A DNA stretch of 7,960 nucleotides from Candidatus Eiseniibacteriota bacterium (GTDB lineage Bacteria; Eisenbacteria; RBG-16-71-46; JAFGJU01): contig JAFGJU010000241.1 of the NCBI GenBank assembly GCA_016928935.1, positions 1 through 7,960 on the forward strand, written 5' to 3'. The stretch's first letter is position 1. Each line of letters begins with the position of its first letter. A program made the position numbers and the translations under genes. Below are positions 1 to 5,727 of the stretch, piece after piece. Below the pieces are notes generated by a model. The model was not told the DNA's origin. It made no database searches and saw only the letters and a list, made by a program, of their open reading frames with translations.

Positions 1-65
1 AGAAGGCCCGCCTGGTTTATGCCGTCCCCGGCCTTGCCGCCGACCAGGACCGAGAGTTCAACCAT
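1..65 (-). CDS. 2-oxoacid:acceptor oxidoreductase, gamma-domain N-terminus (partial)
   Basis: Reading leftwards from an ATG at 65-63, the frame stays open to the window edge (21 complete codons). It gives a peptide containing VLVGGKAGDGINQAGLL. A short beta strand followed by GGxAGxGIxxAG is the start of the POR gamma domain, which in many 2-oxoacid:ferredoxin oxidoreductases is fused to the N-terminus of the alpha subunit (KorA type). These enzymes decarboxylate 2-oxoacids to acyl-CoA in the cytoplasm and pass electrons to ferredoxin. A weak purine-rich stretch (GGGGTG on the minus strand, about 75-80) could be the ribosome site. The gene is divergent from the perR operon. Only the N-terminus is visible, so substrate class and subunit layout cannot be judged. 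The assignment rests on the motif alone. Confidence 0.6.
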   Translation of the reverse strand, partial: MVELSVLVGGKAGDGINQAGL

Positions 66-273
66 GGCGTTTCACACCCCAACAGACAGGCCGCCCGCCG
101 ATTTCAGGACCCTCACCGGCCGAGATCCTGCCCTCCGCCGGCGAACGGCCTCGGCGAGCTGCGCAGCCCCTTAGAACGCCGTCCATTCCCGCTGTTCGCG
201 AGTGAACGGCCCAGCCTAGCGTCGGCAACTGTAGCACGCAGCGGTCGAAAGCACAATCGGTCTCAAGGCTCCC

Positions 274-480
274 GGGGCGCCTTATAGTGGAGGCGCAGTC
301 CCTGATTTCTTGGTAGCGCAGCTCCCCCGCTAGTCGGTCCTTGAAGGTCCCGTTAAACTGCTCCCCTAGTCCTCGCGCCTGAGCACTGCGAGCAAAGATG
401 AGGTCCGCGCAGATCTCCTTCATTGCTTGCCAGTGCGGGTTCTCGCGGTCCTCCTCAATAGACAACAGCATAGCATTCGG
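274..480 (-). pseudogene. Decayed DDE transposase remnant (ISNCY/IS1202-like)
   Basis: On the minus strand, an open frame carries a segment that reads LIFARSAQARGLGEQ followed by NGTFKDRLAGELR (about 310-411). From memory, this matches the end of the catalytic domain of ISNCY-type integrase-fold transposases, whose usual form is IARSPQAKGRxERxxGTxQDRLxxELR. The glutamate aligned with the third catalytic acidic residue is kept (the E of GLGEQ). The weaker stretch before it (DRENPHWQAMKEI) fits the usual run-in to this motif. Flanking residues look random, and no D-D motifs, helix-turn-helix or terminal inverted repeats are visible. It is therefore a dead fragment, lying between the divergent oxidoreductase and perR genes. 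The limits given are approximate. Confidence 0.5.
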
Positions 481-547
481 CGGCACCTTCCTCTTGGCGC
501 GACGCCCGGATATCATCCCCTTGGCTCCGCAACAGTGAAAAATCCGC

Positions 548-576
548 TTGACAGCCAAACCGGTGAGCGGTAAACT
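548..576 (+). promoter_or_regulatory. Sigma70-type promoter of the perR operon
   Basis: The -35 box TTGACA (548-553) is a perfect consensus match. After a 17-base spacer comes TAAACT (571-576), which matches TATAAT at four of six positions, including the first two and the last. Transcription would start near 583, leaving a leader of about 49 bases before the perR start codon. The predicted start lies inside the Fur-type operator described separately, a layout that suits simple repression. This promoter is also the best evidence in the window that the organism is bacterial. Confidence 0.7.
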
Positions 577-577
577 T

Positions 578-597
578 GATAGCAATAATCATTACTA
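578..597 (+). promoter_or_regulatory. Fur/PerR-type operator
   Basis: An AT-rich island in otherwise GC-rich DNA. Bases 578-596 match the 19-base E. coli Fur-box consensus at 14 of 19 positions, including the run ATAATCATTA. Independently, 580-597 is an interrupted palindrome in which seven of nine base pairs are symmetric. It begins two bases after the -10 box and covers the predicted transcription start, so a bound repressor would block initiation. The adjacent gene encodes a PerR-like protein, which makes autoregulation of the whole operon the natural reading. Confidence 0.65.
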
Positions 598-631
598 CTC
601 TTATTAGGTTGAGATCCCTACGGAGAGCGCG

Positions 632-1054
632 ATGCTCGAGGATCGCACCTTGAGAACGACCCGACAGCGGAAGATAATCCTGGAAGAGCTCAGGAAGGTT
701 AAGTACCATCCTACTGCCGATGACCTGTACCTAGCCGTCAGGCGGAGGCTGCCCAGGATAAGCCTGGGCACTGTGTACCGCAACTTGGACCTGCTTTCCC
801 GGGCCGGCCTGATACAGAAATTGGAGGTGGGAGGCACACGGAAGCGCTTCGACGGAGACACCGAGGGGCATTGCCACAGGCGCTGCGTCGCGTGCGGAAA
901 GGTGGAGGATGTCTATTTGCGTGGACTGGACGCCGTAATGAGGCGGGCCGTAAAGGCCATGACGGACTATGAAGTCGTCAGCTACCATGTCGAGTTCGTC
1001 GGGTACTGCAGGGACTGCAGGAGCAAGGCCAAGCGCACCGGAGGAATCCGGTAA
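632..1054 (+). CDS. perR: PerR-like Fur-family peroxide-sensing repressor
   Basis: A 140-residue metal-dependent repressor of usual family length. The winged-helix DNA-binding domain covers about residues 5-75, with the typical HPTADDLY and [10 protein letters not shown] motifs. The dimerisation domain follows. A structural zinc site is formed by C85/C88 and C126/C129. The regulatory site ligands align with those of Bacillus subtilis PerR: H26, D74 (RFD), H80 and H82 (HCH), and D93. An aspartate at the last position is typical of PerR, whereas Fur usually has glutamate. In PerR, iron-catalysed oxidation of two of these histidines by peroxide releases the protein from DNA. The start follows a GGAGAG site, and a promoter with a Fur-like box lies just upstream. 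It is the first gene of an oxidative-stress operon, 22 bases before rubrerythrin. A Fur-like iron-sensing role is the main alternative. Confidence 0.88.
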   Translation: MLEDRTLRTTRQRKIILEELRKVKYHPTADDLYLAVRRRLPRISLGTVYRNLDLLSRAGLIQKLEVGGTRKRFDGDTEGHCHRRCVACGKVEDVYLRGLDAVMRRAVKAMTDYEVVSYHVEFVGYCRDCRSKAKRTGGIR

Positions 1055-1076
1055 CAGGACTGAAGGGGGAGCAAAG

Positions 1077-1649
1077 ATGAAGCTGAAGGGTTCCAGGACG
1101 GAAAAGAACATCCTGACGGCGTTCGCGGGCGAGTCTCAGGCCAGAAACCGTTACACGTACTTCACAAGCCAGGCCAAGAAGGAGGGCCTGGTCCAGATAT
1201 CGCTCATATTCGAAGAGACCGCCAACCAGGAGAAGGAACACGCGAAGCGGCTGTTCAAGCTGCTCGAAGGCGGCGAGGCGGAAGTCCGAGCCTCCTTCCC
1301 CGCCGGCGTCATAGGCACGACGGCGCAGAACCTTCACGAGGCGGCCGGCGGCGAGCACTACGAATGGGAAGAGATGTACCCTGGGTTCGCCAAGACCGCC
1401 CGCGAGGAAGGTTTCGAAGCGATAGCCAAGATATTCGAATCCATCGCCGTGGCCGAGAAGCAGCACGAGAAACGCTACCTCGGCCTTCTGGCCAACTTGA
1501 AGAACGGAACCGTGTTCAAGAAGCCGAACCCGGTGACATGGCGCTGCATCAACTGCGGCTATCTGCACACCGGGACGGAGGCACCGGTGGAATGCCCGGC
1601 ATGCGCTCATCCGCGAGAGTACTACGAGCTGCTGTGCGAGAACTGGTAG
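1077..1649 (+). CDS. rbr: Rubrerythrin
   Basis: A 190-residue cytoplasmic peroxidase that reduces hydrogen peroxide to water using electrons delivered through rubredoxin. The N-terminal ferritin-like four-helix domain (about 1-140) carries the full di-iron ligand set: E19, E52 and H55 (ExxH), E93 and E96 (ExxE), and E127 and H130 (ExxH). The C-terminal rubredoxin-like domain (about 154-190) has the FeS4 cysteines C157, C160, C173 and C176. This is the classic domain order and length of Desulfovibrio-type rubrerythrin. The frame is open further upstream, but the ATG at 1077 has a strong GGGGGAG ribosome site, and the earlier codons overlap perR out of frame and give a low-complexity peptide. 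Second gene of the operon and a well-known PerR target in anaerobes. Confidence 0.96.
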   Translation: MKLKGSRTEKNILTAFAGESQARNRYTYFTSQAKKEGLVQISLIFEETANQEKEHAKRLFKLLEGGEAEVRASFPAGVIGTTAQNLHEAAGGEHYEWEEMYPGFAKTAREEGFEAIAKIFESIAVAEKQHEKRYLGLLANLKNGTVFKKPNPVTWRCINCGYLHTGTEAPVECPACAHPREYYELLCENW

Positions 1650-1661
1650 GCTGTCTGTGAG

Positions 1662-1688
1662 GCGGCGACGGGCCCCGCGGCCCGCCGC
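1662..1688 (+). promoter_or_regulatory. GC-rich intercistronic hairpin before dfx
   Basis: CGGGCC (1669-1674) pairs with GGCCCG (1679-1684) around a four-base loop. The stem then extends by GCGG/CCGC (1662-1665 with 1685-1688), with three unpaired bases on the left arm. There is no T run, so it is not a standard terminator. It ends two bases before the dfx ribosome site, where it could stabilise the downstream message or tune translation. Confidence 0.5.
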
Positions 1689-1690
1689 TC

Positions 1691-1698
1691 GGAGGAGG
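1691..1698 (+). promoter_or_regulatory. Ribosome binding site deciding the dfx start
   Basis: GGAGGAGG is a near-perfect Shine-Dalgarno sequence. Two overlapping starts follow, GTG at 1703 and ATG at 1706. The gap is four bases to the GTG and seven to the ATG, and the latter is the favoured distance. Starting at the ATG also makes every metal ligand fall at the residue number known for Desulfovibrio desulfuricans desulfoferrodoxin. Confidence 0.7.
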
Positions 1699-1705
1699 GT
1701 TTGTG

Positions 1706-2080
1706 ATGACTGCTAGATTTCAGGTCTACAAGTGCGAAGTCTGCGGGAACATCGTGGAGGTGCTCCACGAAGGACAGGGCGAGCTCGTCTGCTGCGGCAA
1801 GCCCATGAGGCTTCTGGTCGAGAACACGACGGACGCCTCGAGGGAAAAACACGTCCCGGTCGTCGAGAAGACACCCACGGGCGTGAAGGTCAAGGTCGGA
1901 AGCACGCCCCACCCCATGGAGGAAAAGCACTACATCGAATGGGTGCAGATAATCGCCGACGGCAAGTCCTACCGTCAGTTCCTGACCCCGGGCCAGGCGC
2001 CCGAGGCCGCGTTCGACGTCAGGGCCGCGGAGATCACTGCCCGCGAGTATTGTAACGTACACGGGTTGTGGAAGGCGTAG
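1706..2080 (+). CDS. dfx: Desulfoferrodoxin (two-iron superoxide reductase)
   Basis: A 124-residue cytoplasmic enzyme that reduces superoxide to hydrogen peroxide without making oxygen. The N-terminal desulforedoxin domain binds Centre I with C10, C13, C29 and C30 (CEVC and VCCGKPM). The C-terminal neelaredoxin-like domain forms the catalytic Centre II with H49, H69, H75, H119 and axial C116. E47 and K48, which flank the site in the EKHVP motif and assist catalysis, are also present. All ligands have the same numbering as in the Desulfovibrio protein, which supports the ATG at 1706 over the GTG at 1703. Its product, peroxide, is the substrate of the rubrerythrin encoded just upstream. The gap to rbr is 56 bases and holds a hairpin. 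Confidence 0.96.
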   Translation: MTARFQVYKCEVCGNIVEVLHEGQGELVCCGKPMRLLVENTTDASREKHVPVVEKTPTGVKVKVGSTPHPMEEKHYIEWVQIIADGKSYRQFLTPGQAPEAAFDVRAAEITAREYCNVHGLWKA

Positions 2081-2129
2081 GCCGGCCACTACCCCCATTC
2101 GTGCCGCAACGCAAAGCGAGCGGGACAAC

Positions 2130-2161
2130 GGACGGGCGGCACGGCGCGTGCCGCCCCGTCC
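2130..2161 (+). promoter_or_regulatory. Strong intercistronic hairpin before the rubredoxin-cupin gene
   Basis: The left arm GGACGGGCGGCAC (2130-2142) pairs over 13 bases with 2148-2161, with a single bulged C on the right arm and a five-base loop. No T run follows, and the stem ends a few bases before the CGGAGG ribosome site of the next gene. It could be an RNA-processing or stability element, a translational control, or a weak terminator. The sequence alone does not choose between these. Confidence 0.6.
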
Positions 2162-2176
2162 CCGCGGAGGTACAGA

Positions 2177-2635
2177 ATGAAAAGATGGCGTTGTAGTGTC
2201 TGCGGATACGTCCACACGGGGGACAGCCCGCCCGACAAGTGCCCCAACTGCGGTTCGCCCAAGGAGAAGTTCGCCGAGATAACGGACGACTTCGAGCTGC
2301 TGCACATGCATTTCGGCCAGAAGCTGTCGTACGGGTCGCAGGTTGAGGTGAACCCTTTCTTCGGTGACTACGAGTCGCTGGCCCCCTACGTGTACAACCT
2401 GCCGGTCGGGCAGAGAGTGGGGCTGCACAAGCATCCGACGACAGACGAGCTCTTCTTCGTCCTCAAGGGCAGGATCGAGTTCAAGGTCGCCGACAACACA
2501 GTGGTGGCCGCGGAGGGAGACCTGGTACAGGGCAAGATGAACATTCCGCACACGTTCAAGAACGTCGGAAACGAGCCGGCCGCGTTCCTGTCGGTCAAAG
2601 GACCCAAGCCGGTGGACCTGGTCAGAATGGAATAG
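2177..2635 (+). CDS. Rubredoxin-like/cupin fusion protein
   Basis: A 152-residue two-domain protein. Residues 1-34 form a minimal rubredoxin-type knuckle with C6, C9, C22 and C25 (CSVCGY and CPNCGSP), very like the C-terminal domain of rubrerythrin, so probably an FeS4 centre. Residues 65-150 are a single cupin barrel. Its first motif (about 82-97) supplies H84, H86 and E91, and its second motif (about 114-126) ends with H125, giving a complete 3-His/1-Glu metal site. An oxygen-, peroxide- or superoxide-related activity fed by the FeS4 centre is plausible from the context, but this is inference and no substrate can be named. The start follows CGGAGG. There is a 96-base gap to dfx and only 15 bases to the next gene. 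Confidence 0.85.
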   Translation: MKRWRCSVCGYVHTGDSPPDKCPNCGSPKEKFAEITDDFELLHMHFGQKLSYGSQVEVNPFFGDYESLAPYVYNLPVGQRVGLHKHPTTDELFFVLKGRIEFKVADNTVVAAEGDLVQGKMNIPHTFKNVGNEPAAFLSVKGPKPVDLVRME

Positions 2636-2650
2636 GAAGGAAGAATCGTA

Positions 2651-3361
2651 ATGGCAGATGATCTCAATCGTGCGGTCCTGCGTGACATCAGTTACGGTCT
2701 GTACGTGGTGACCTCGCACATGGGCGAGAAGCTCAACGGACAGATAGCCAACACCGTGTTTCAGGTGAGCTCCGAGCCTCCCAGGATGGCCATAAGCATC
2801 AACAAGCAGAACCTGACGCACGAGTACATCTCGAAGAGCGGAGTGTTCGCGGTTTCCGTGCTGGAGGAGTCCACGCCGATGACCTTCATCGGGCTGTTCG
2901 GCTTCAAGTCCGGACGGGACATAGACAAGCTGTCCCAGGCGCAGCACAAGGTCGGCTCGACCGGAAGCCCGATAGTGACGGAAAACGCCCTTTCGTACCT
3001 GGAGGCCAGGGTCATCGGGCAGGCCGACGCGGGGACCCACACCATATTCGTGGCAGACGTTGTGGCCGGAGAAGTTCTGAAACCCGGCGTCCCGCTGACC
3101 TACGCCATGTACCACCGGAAGAAGGGCAAGTCGCCCAAGACCGCTCCGACCTACGTGGAGCCCGAAAAACCCGCCGAATCAAAGGGAGAAACCAAGAAAA
3201 TGAAGAACTACGTGTGCAACGTGTGCGGCTACGTGTACGAGCCCGCCAAGGGCGACCCGGACAGCGGCGTCGCCCCCGGCACGGCGTTCGAGGCGCTCCC
3301 CGACGACTGGGTCTGCCCGGTCTGCGGCGCGGGCAAAGATGAGTTCTCCCCTCAGGACTGA
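2651..3361 (+). CDS. hrb: High-molecular-weight rubredoxin (flavin reductase domain plus rubredoxin)
   Basis: A 236-residue cytoplasmic electron-transfer protein. Residues 1-155 form a flavin-reductase/flavoredoxin-like FMN-binding split barrel (typical stretches [12 protein letters not shown] and [12 protein letters not shown]). A charged, proline-rich linker (about 156-185) joins it to a complete C-terminal rubredoxin (186-236) with C189, C192, C222 and C225 and the conserved DDWVCPVCG. The layout is that of Moorella thermoacetica Hrb, which passes electrons from NAD(P)H to the flavodiiron protein FprA. No FprA gene is visible here, so rubrerythrin and desulfoferrodoxin are likely acceptors (inference). 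The start has a GGAAGGAAG ribosome site 15 bases after the cupin gene stop. Met184 (codon at 3200) could be an internal start for a free rubredoxin. Last gene of the operon. Confidence 0.92.
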   Translation: MADDLNRAVLRDISYGLYVVTSHMGEKLNGQIANTVFQVSSEPPRMAISINKQNLTHEYISKSGVFAVSVLEESTPMTFIGLFGFKSGRDIDKLSQAQHKVGSTGSPIVTENALSYLEARVIGQADAGTHTIFVADVVAGEVLKPGVPLTYAMYHRKKGKSPKTAPTYVEPEKPAESKGETKKMKNYVCNVCGYVYEPAKGDPDSGVAPGTAFEALPDDWVCPVCGAGKDEFSPQD

Positions 3362-3398
3362 GACGCGGAAGGCCCCGCCACTCTCGGGCGGTGTCTCG

Positions 3399-3431
3399 CG
3401 GACTGAGGCAGCTACCCCCTCATTCAGTCCG
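3399..3431 (+). repeat. Inverted repeat in the operon 3' region
   Basis: CGGACTGA (3399-3406) and TCAGTCCG (3424-3431) are perfect complements around a 17-base loop, starting 38 bases after the hrb stop. No T run follows. It may be a 3' stability hairpin in front of the likely terminator further on. Confidence 0.4.
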
Positions 3432-3468
3432 AAAGACGGACCAGCGACGCGCCGACGGATTGCAGTTC

Positions 3469-3514
3469 GCTTGCCCGCCGTGGCCATGCGCACTGGCGGG
3501 CAAGCACGTCTTTT
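3469..3514 (+). terminator. Likely intrinsic terminator of the perR-hrb operon
   Basis: GCTTGCCCGCC (3469-3479) pairs perfectly over 11 bases with GGCGGGCAAGC (3495-3505). The loop can close further through GTG/CAC with one bulged T. TCTTTT (3509-3514) begins four bases after the stem. A stem of this strength plus a U tract fits a Rho-independent terminator, although the tract is short and slightly displaced. It lies about 105-150 bases past the hrb stop, with no gene in between. Confidence 0.5.
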
Positions 3515-4118
3515 GCCCTCCGCAACTCGCCGCGCAGCCGCGTCGCATTGTATCCCCCATCACGCGCACACGGTTACGCCGGAGCCCTGCACGGCCGCCG
3601 CGCGTGGCACGCCTTATGCGAATTTAGCCGATCGAAGTTGACATAGGCCGGACAATCCGGCCGCGGAATACCGCCCACCGACAAGAGCAAACTACTCGAA
3701 AGCGTAGGACGCAGAGTCACCGACCTGAGAATGGTAGCGGGACCGCCGAAGTGGGAGCCGTGTGGAACCCGTTCTTGACTTTCGAGGACGGGTTTCACAT
3801 TACGGGGAGACTAAAGTTGAAGCGCAGCGACACACTGGCAAAGAGGACCGCCAAGATCCCCCCACAGAGACCCACCAGACTCTACCCCACCAGTCTCCTC
3901 CGCCGCACACCCGGTACGGCCCCAGCCCGCTATCATTCTCAGGTCGGTCGCGCTCTTGTCGTGCTCGGAAAGTGCGGCCTGATACTCGCGGCCGTCTGCC
4001 TGGCCGTCCCCATCGTCTTCACGCCCCACTGCCCCGGACCGTCGGCGTAGACTGACCGCCCAGCAGAGAGCCCTCAGCCTCCACACCGTTACTGCGGGGG
4101 CTCGGTCACGCTTCTGTG
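3515..4118. other. Gene-poor stretch; no convincing coding sequence
   Basis: Several short open frames exist on both strands, but none has a recognisable motif plus a ribosome site. One plus-strand frame ends at 4050 with a hydrophobic run (GLILAAVCLAVPIVF), but its upstream part is compositionally odd and it has no supported start. A 7-bp perfect hairpin GGCCGGA/TCCGGCC (3646-3662) and a split inverted repeat (3679-3961) are the only ordered structures seen. The region looks like decayed or insertion-scarred DNA between two gene clusters. Confidence 0.4.
3679..3961. repeat. Split, imperfect inverted repeat
   Basis: Bases 3719-3741 recur as their reverse complement at 3926-3948, 22 of 23 identical. 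A second block, CGACAAGAGC, lies at 3679-3688 and as its complement at 3952-3961. In the left copy the two blocks are separated by 30 bases, in the right copy by 3, a 27-base difference. Read as protein, both copies share a frame: DKS, then TDLRMVAG on the plus strand or TDLRMIAG on the minus strand. This suggests two diverged fragments of one former element rather than a simple hairpin. Confidence 0.55.
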
Positions 4119-4178
4119 CCTCGAGGTTTCCCGGGCTATTATCCGCGTTCTTATCCCTCGAGCTTTCCCGGGTATCAT
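4119..4178. repeat. Imperfect direct repeat, 37-bp period
   Basis: CCTCGAGGTTTCCCGGG (4119-4135) recurs at 4156-4172 with a single change. Each copy contains the two palindromes CTCGAG and CCCGGG and is followed by a -10-like hexamer: TATTAT (4137-4142) after the first, TATCAT (4173-4178) after the second. No convincing -35 box is placed for either. The pair lies 130-190 bases upstream of the preferred MFS start, so it could be an operator or promoter region of that gene. Confidence 0.5.
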
Positions 4179-4310
4179 TTTTCTTCTTGAGCATTGCACG
4201 CATTCAGGGTAACTAGATGGCTGGCGGCCACGTCGGGCGACGCAGGCGCTCCCGTCCGCTTCGCGCGGCAGGAACTGACGGAGTCTGATTCCAGCGAGAG
4301 GCACACGCCA

Positions 4311-5555
4311 TTGTCCCTTGACTCTTCACGCGACAGCAGCACCGAGCCGGTCAGCGGTTTCCCGGCCGGCACGGGGCAGAGGCCGACCCGCAACGTCTAC
4401 AGGCTCGGCCTCGTGAGCCTCTTCGCCGACCTGTCCACGGAGATGATATACCCGCTCATACCGGAGTTCCTGGTCACGCTGGGCGCCAGCAAGTCTCTTG
4501 TGGGATTGATAGAGGGAATAGCCGAAGGGACCGCGTCGCTGCTCCGGATGGTCGGAGGCCTTCTTTCCGACAAGGTCCGGAAGCGCAGGCTCTTCCTGTT
4601 CGCGGGATACGGTTTGGCAGCCGCGGCCAAACCGTTCCTGTTCGTCTCCACACACTGGGCGCAGGTGCTGGCCGTGAGGTTTACGGACAGGGTCGGAAAG
4701 GGCCTCAGAACTCCGGCCAGGGACGCTCTGCTTGCGGACTCGGTGGACCCGTCGAGAAAGGGACTGGGATTCGGCTTCCACAGGGGCATGGACAGTCTGG
4801 GTGCTGCGGGCGGGCCGCTCCTCGCAATGCTCATACTGGCCCTCTCGCAAGGCAACATAAGGCTTGTTTTCCTGCTGTCGGTCATCCCGGCGGCCGTGTC
4901 CGTCTACCTGATAGCGAGGGTCAAGGAGGTACTGCCGCAGGCGAGGGAGTTCAAGGCTTCCCTCAGGGCACGGGCCGACTTGGGCCGACCTTTCGGGTTC
5001 TTCGTCCTGAGCATAGTCGTTTTCACGCTCGGCAATTCGTCCAACGCATTCCTTATTCTCAAGGCCAGGGAGGCCGGCCTCCAAGCCGCCGGCATACCAC
5101 TCATCTGGCTCACGTACAACGTGGTCGCGGCGCTGTCGTCTCCGGTGTGCGGGCACGTCTCCGACAGAATCGGCAGGAGACCCGTCATCCTCGCTTCCTT
5201 CGTGGTCTACGCGGCCATCTACGCGGCGTTCGGGCTGAGCTCCGGTCTTACCGTCGTCTGGGTTCTGTTCTGCTGCTACGGCCTGTACCACGGCCTGTCG
5301 GAGGGCATCTTCAGGGCCTACGTGGCGGACCTGGTGGAGTCGGACAGAAGGGCCACGGCCTACGGCCTTTTCAATACGGCCGTCGGTCTCACCCTTGTCC
5401 CTGCAAGCATACTCTTTGGCCTGTTGTGGGATAAGGTGTCTTCGTCCGCGGCGTTTCTCGTGGCCGCTGCTTTGTCTCTGGCTGCGGGCCTGGTATTCGC
5501 CGCCACTCAGAAGCTCGCGCCTCGCGGACCCAACACGGAGGCGCGGGGTGGCTGA
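4311..5555 (+). CDS. Major facilitator superfamily transporter
   Basis: An integral inner-membrane transporter of about 414 residues with some twelve hydrophobic segments. The first (residues about 30-54) includes STEMIYPLIPEFL. The loop between helices 2 and 3 has the MFS signature GGLLSDKVRKRR (about 82-93). It is followed by DRVGKGLRTPARDAL (about 126-140), shared by a large group of uncharacterised prokaryotic permeases. A second signature-like loop, GHVSDRIGRRP, opens the other half. Substrate is unknown; efflux of a small molecule is the default guess. The start is uncertain. The frame reaches a TTG at 4194, giving 453 residues with a Ser/Arg-rich hydrophilic extension and no ribosome site. 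The TTG at 4311 has GAGAGG nine bases upstream and gives a normal family length. No ATG exists before the first helix. Convergent with the ZIP gene. Confidence 0.85.
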   Translation: MSLDSSRDSSTEPVSGFPAGTGQRPTRNVYRLGLVSLFADLSTEMIYPLIPEFLVTLGASKSLVGLIEGIAEGTASLLRMVGGLLSDKVRKRRLFLFAGYGLAAAAKPFLFVSTHWAQVLAVRFTDRVGKGLRTPARDALLADSVDPSRKGLGFGFHRGMDSLGAAGGPLLAMLILALSQGNIRLVFLLSVIPAAVSVYLIARVKEVLPQAREFKASLRARADLGRPFGFFVLSIVVFTLGNSSNAFLILKAREAGLQAAGIPLIWLTYNVVAALSSPVCGHVSDRIGRRPVILASFVVYAAIYAAFGLSSGLTVVWVLFCCYGLYHGLSEGIFRAYVADLVESDRRATAYGLFNTAVGLTLVPASILFGLLWDKVSSSAAFLVAAALSLAAGLVFAATQKLAPRGPNTEARGG

Positions 5556-5571
5556 GCGTGGGCGCGCCGAC

Positions 5572-5589
5572 GAGGCGCTGCAACGCCTC
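5572..5589. repeat. Small perfect hairpin after the MFS stop
   Basis: GAGGCG (5572-5577) and CGCCTC (5584-5589) enclose a six-base loop, 16 bases after the MFS stop codon. No T run on either strand. It could help end or protect transcripts between the two convergent genes. Confidence 0.35.
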
Positions 5590-5598
5590 AGCCGCGGC

Positions 5599-5716
5599 CA
5601 TCCCTTGGGCGTGACGATCCCTTGCGCGCGGCGATCCCTTGGGCACGACGATTCCTCAGCCACGCGGTCCCTTGGGCGTGACGATCCCTTGGGCGCGGCG
5701 ATTCTTCAGGCCTTGC
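5599..5716. repeat. 17-bp tandem repeat array between convergent genes
   Basis: About seven units of a degenerate 17-mer, GATCCCTTGGGCGTGAC: starts at 5599, 5616, 5633, 5650 (16 bases), 5666, 5683 and 5700 (partial). A higher-order pattern shows: units 1 and 2 (ending GTGAC, then GCGGC) recur 67 bases later as units 5 and 6, and the variant unit GATTCCTCAG is echoed by GATTCTTCAG. The array fills the gap between the stops of the MFS and ZIP genes. On the minus strand it can be read as repeats containing RDRHAQG, but no start or gene supports that. It has no spacers, so it is not a CRISPR array. Confidence 0.8.
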
Positions 5717-5727
5717 GCCCGGCGGCG

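Noticed and set aside
1622..3115. Very long open frame (497 codons) on the minus strand opposite dfx, rubredoxin-cupin and hrb
   Set aside because: It lies antisense to three well-supported genes with intact motifs. GC-rich codon usage makes stops rare in this frame, and the translation has no recognisable domain.
3638..3666. Perfect TTGACA (3638-3643) as a promoter -35 box
   Set aside because: The expected -10 position reads CCGCGG and no acceptable hexamer occurs at 16-18 bases. The spacer is a 7-bp hairpin, and no gene follows closely.
3751..4050. Plus-strand frame of about 99 codons ending in a hydrophobic run
   Set aside because: No supported ribosome site, proline/arginine-rich upstream part, and it overlaps the inverted repeat. 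The hydrophobic end could be chance.
4326..5663. 445-codon minus-strand open frame opposite the MFS gene
   Set aside because: Low-complexity Arg/Gly/Glu-rich translation, antisense to a clear membrane transporter; a shadow of GC-rich coding sequence.
5599..5716. CRISPR array
   Set aside because: Units are contiguous with no unique spacers, are only 17 bases long, and no cas genes are near.
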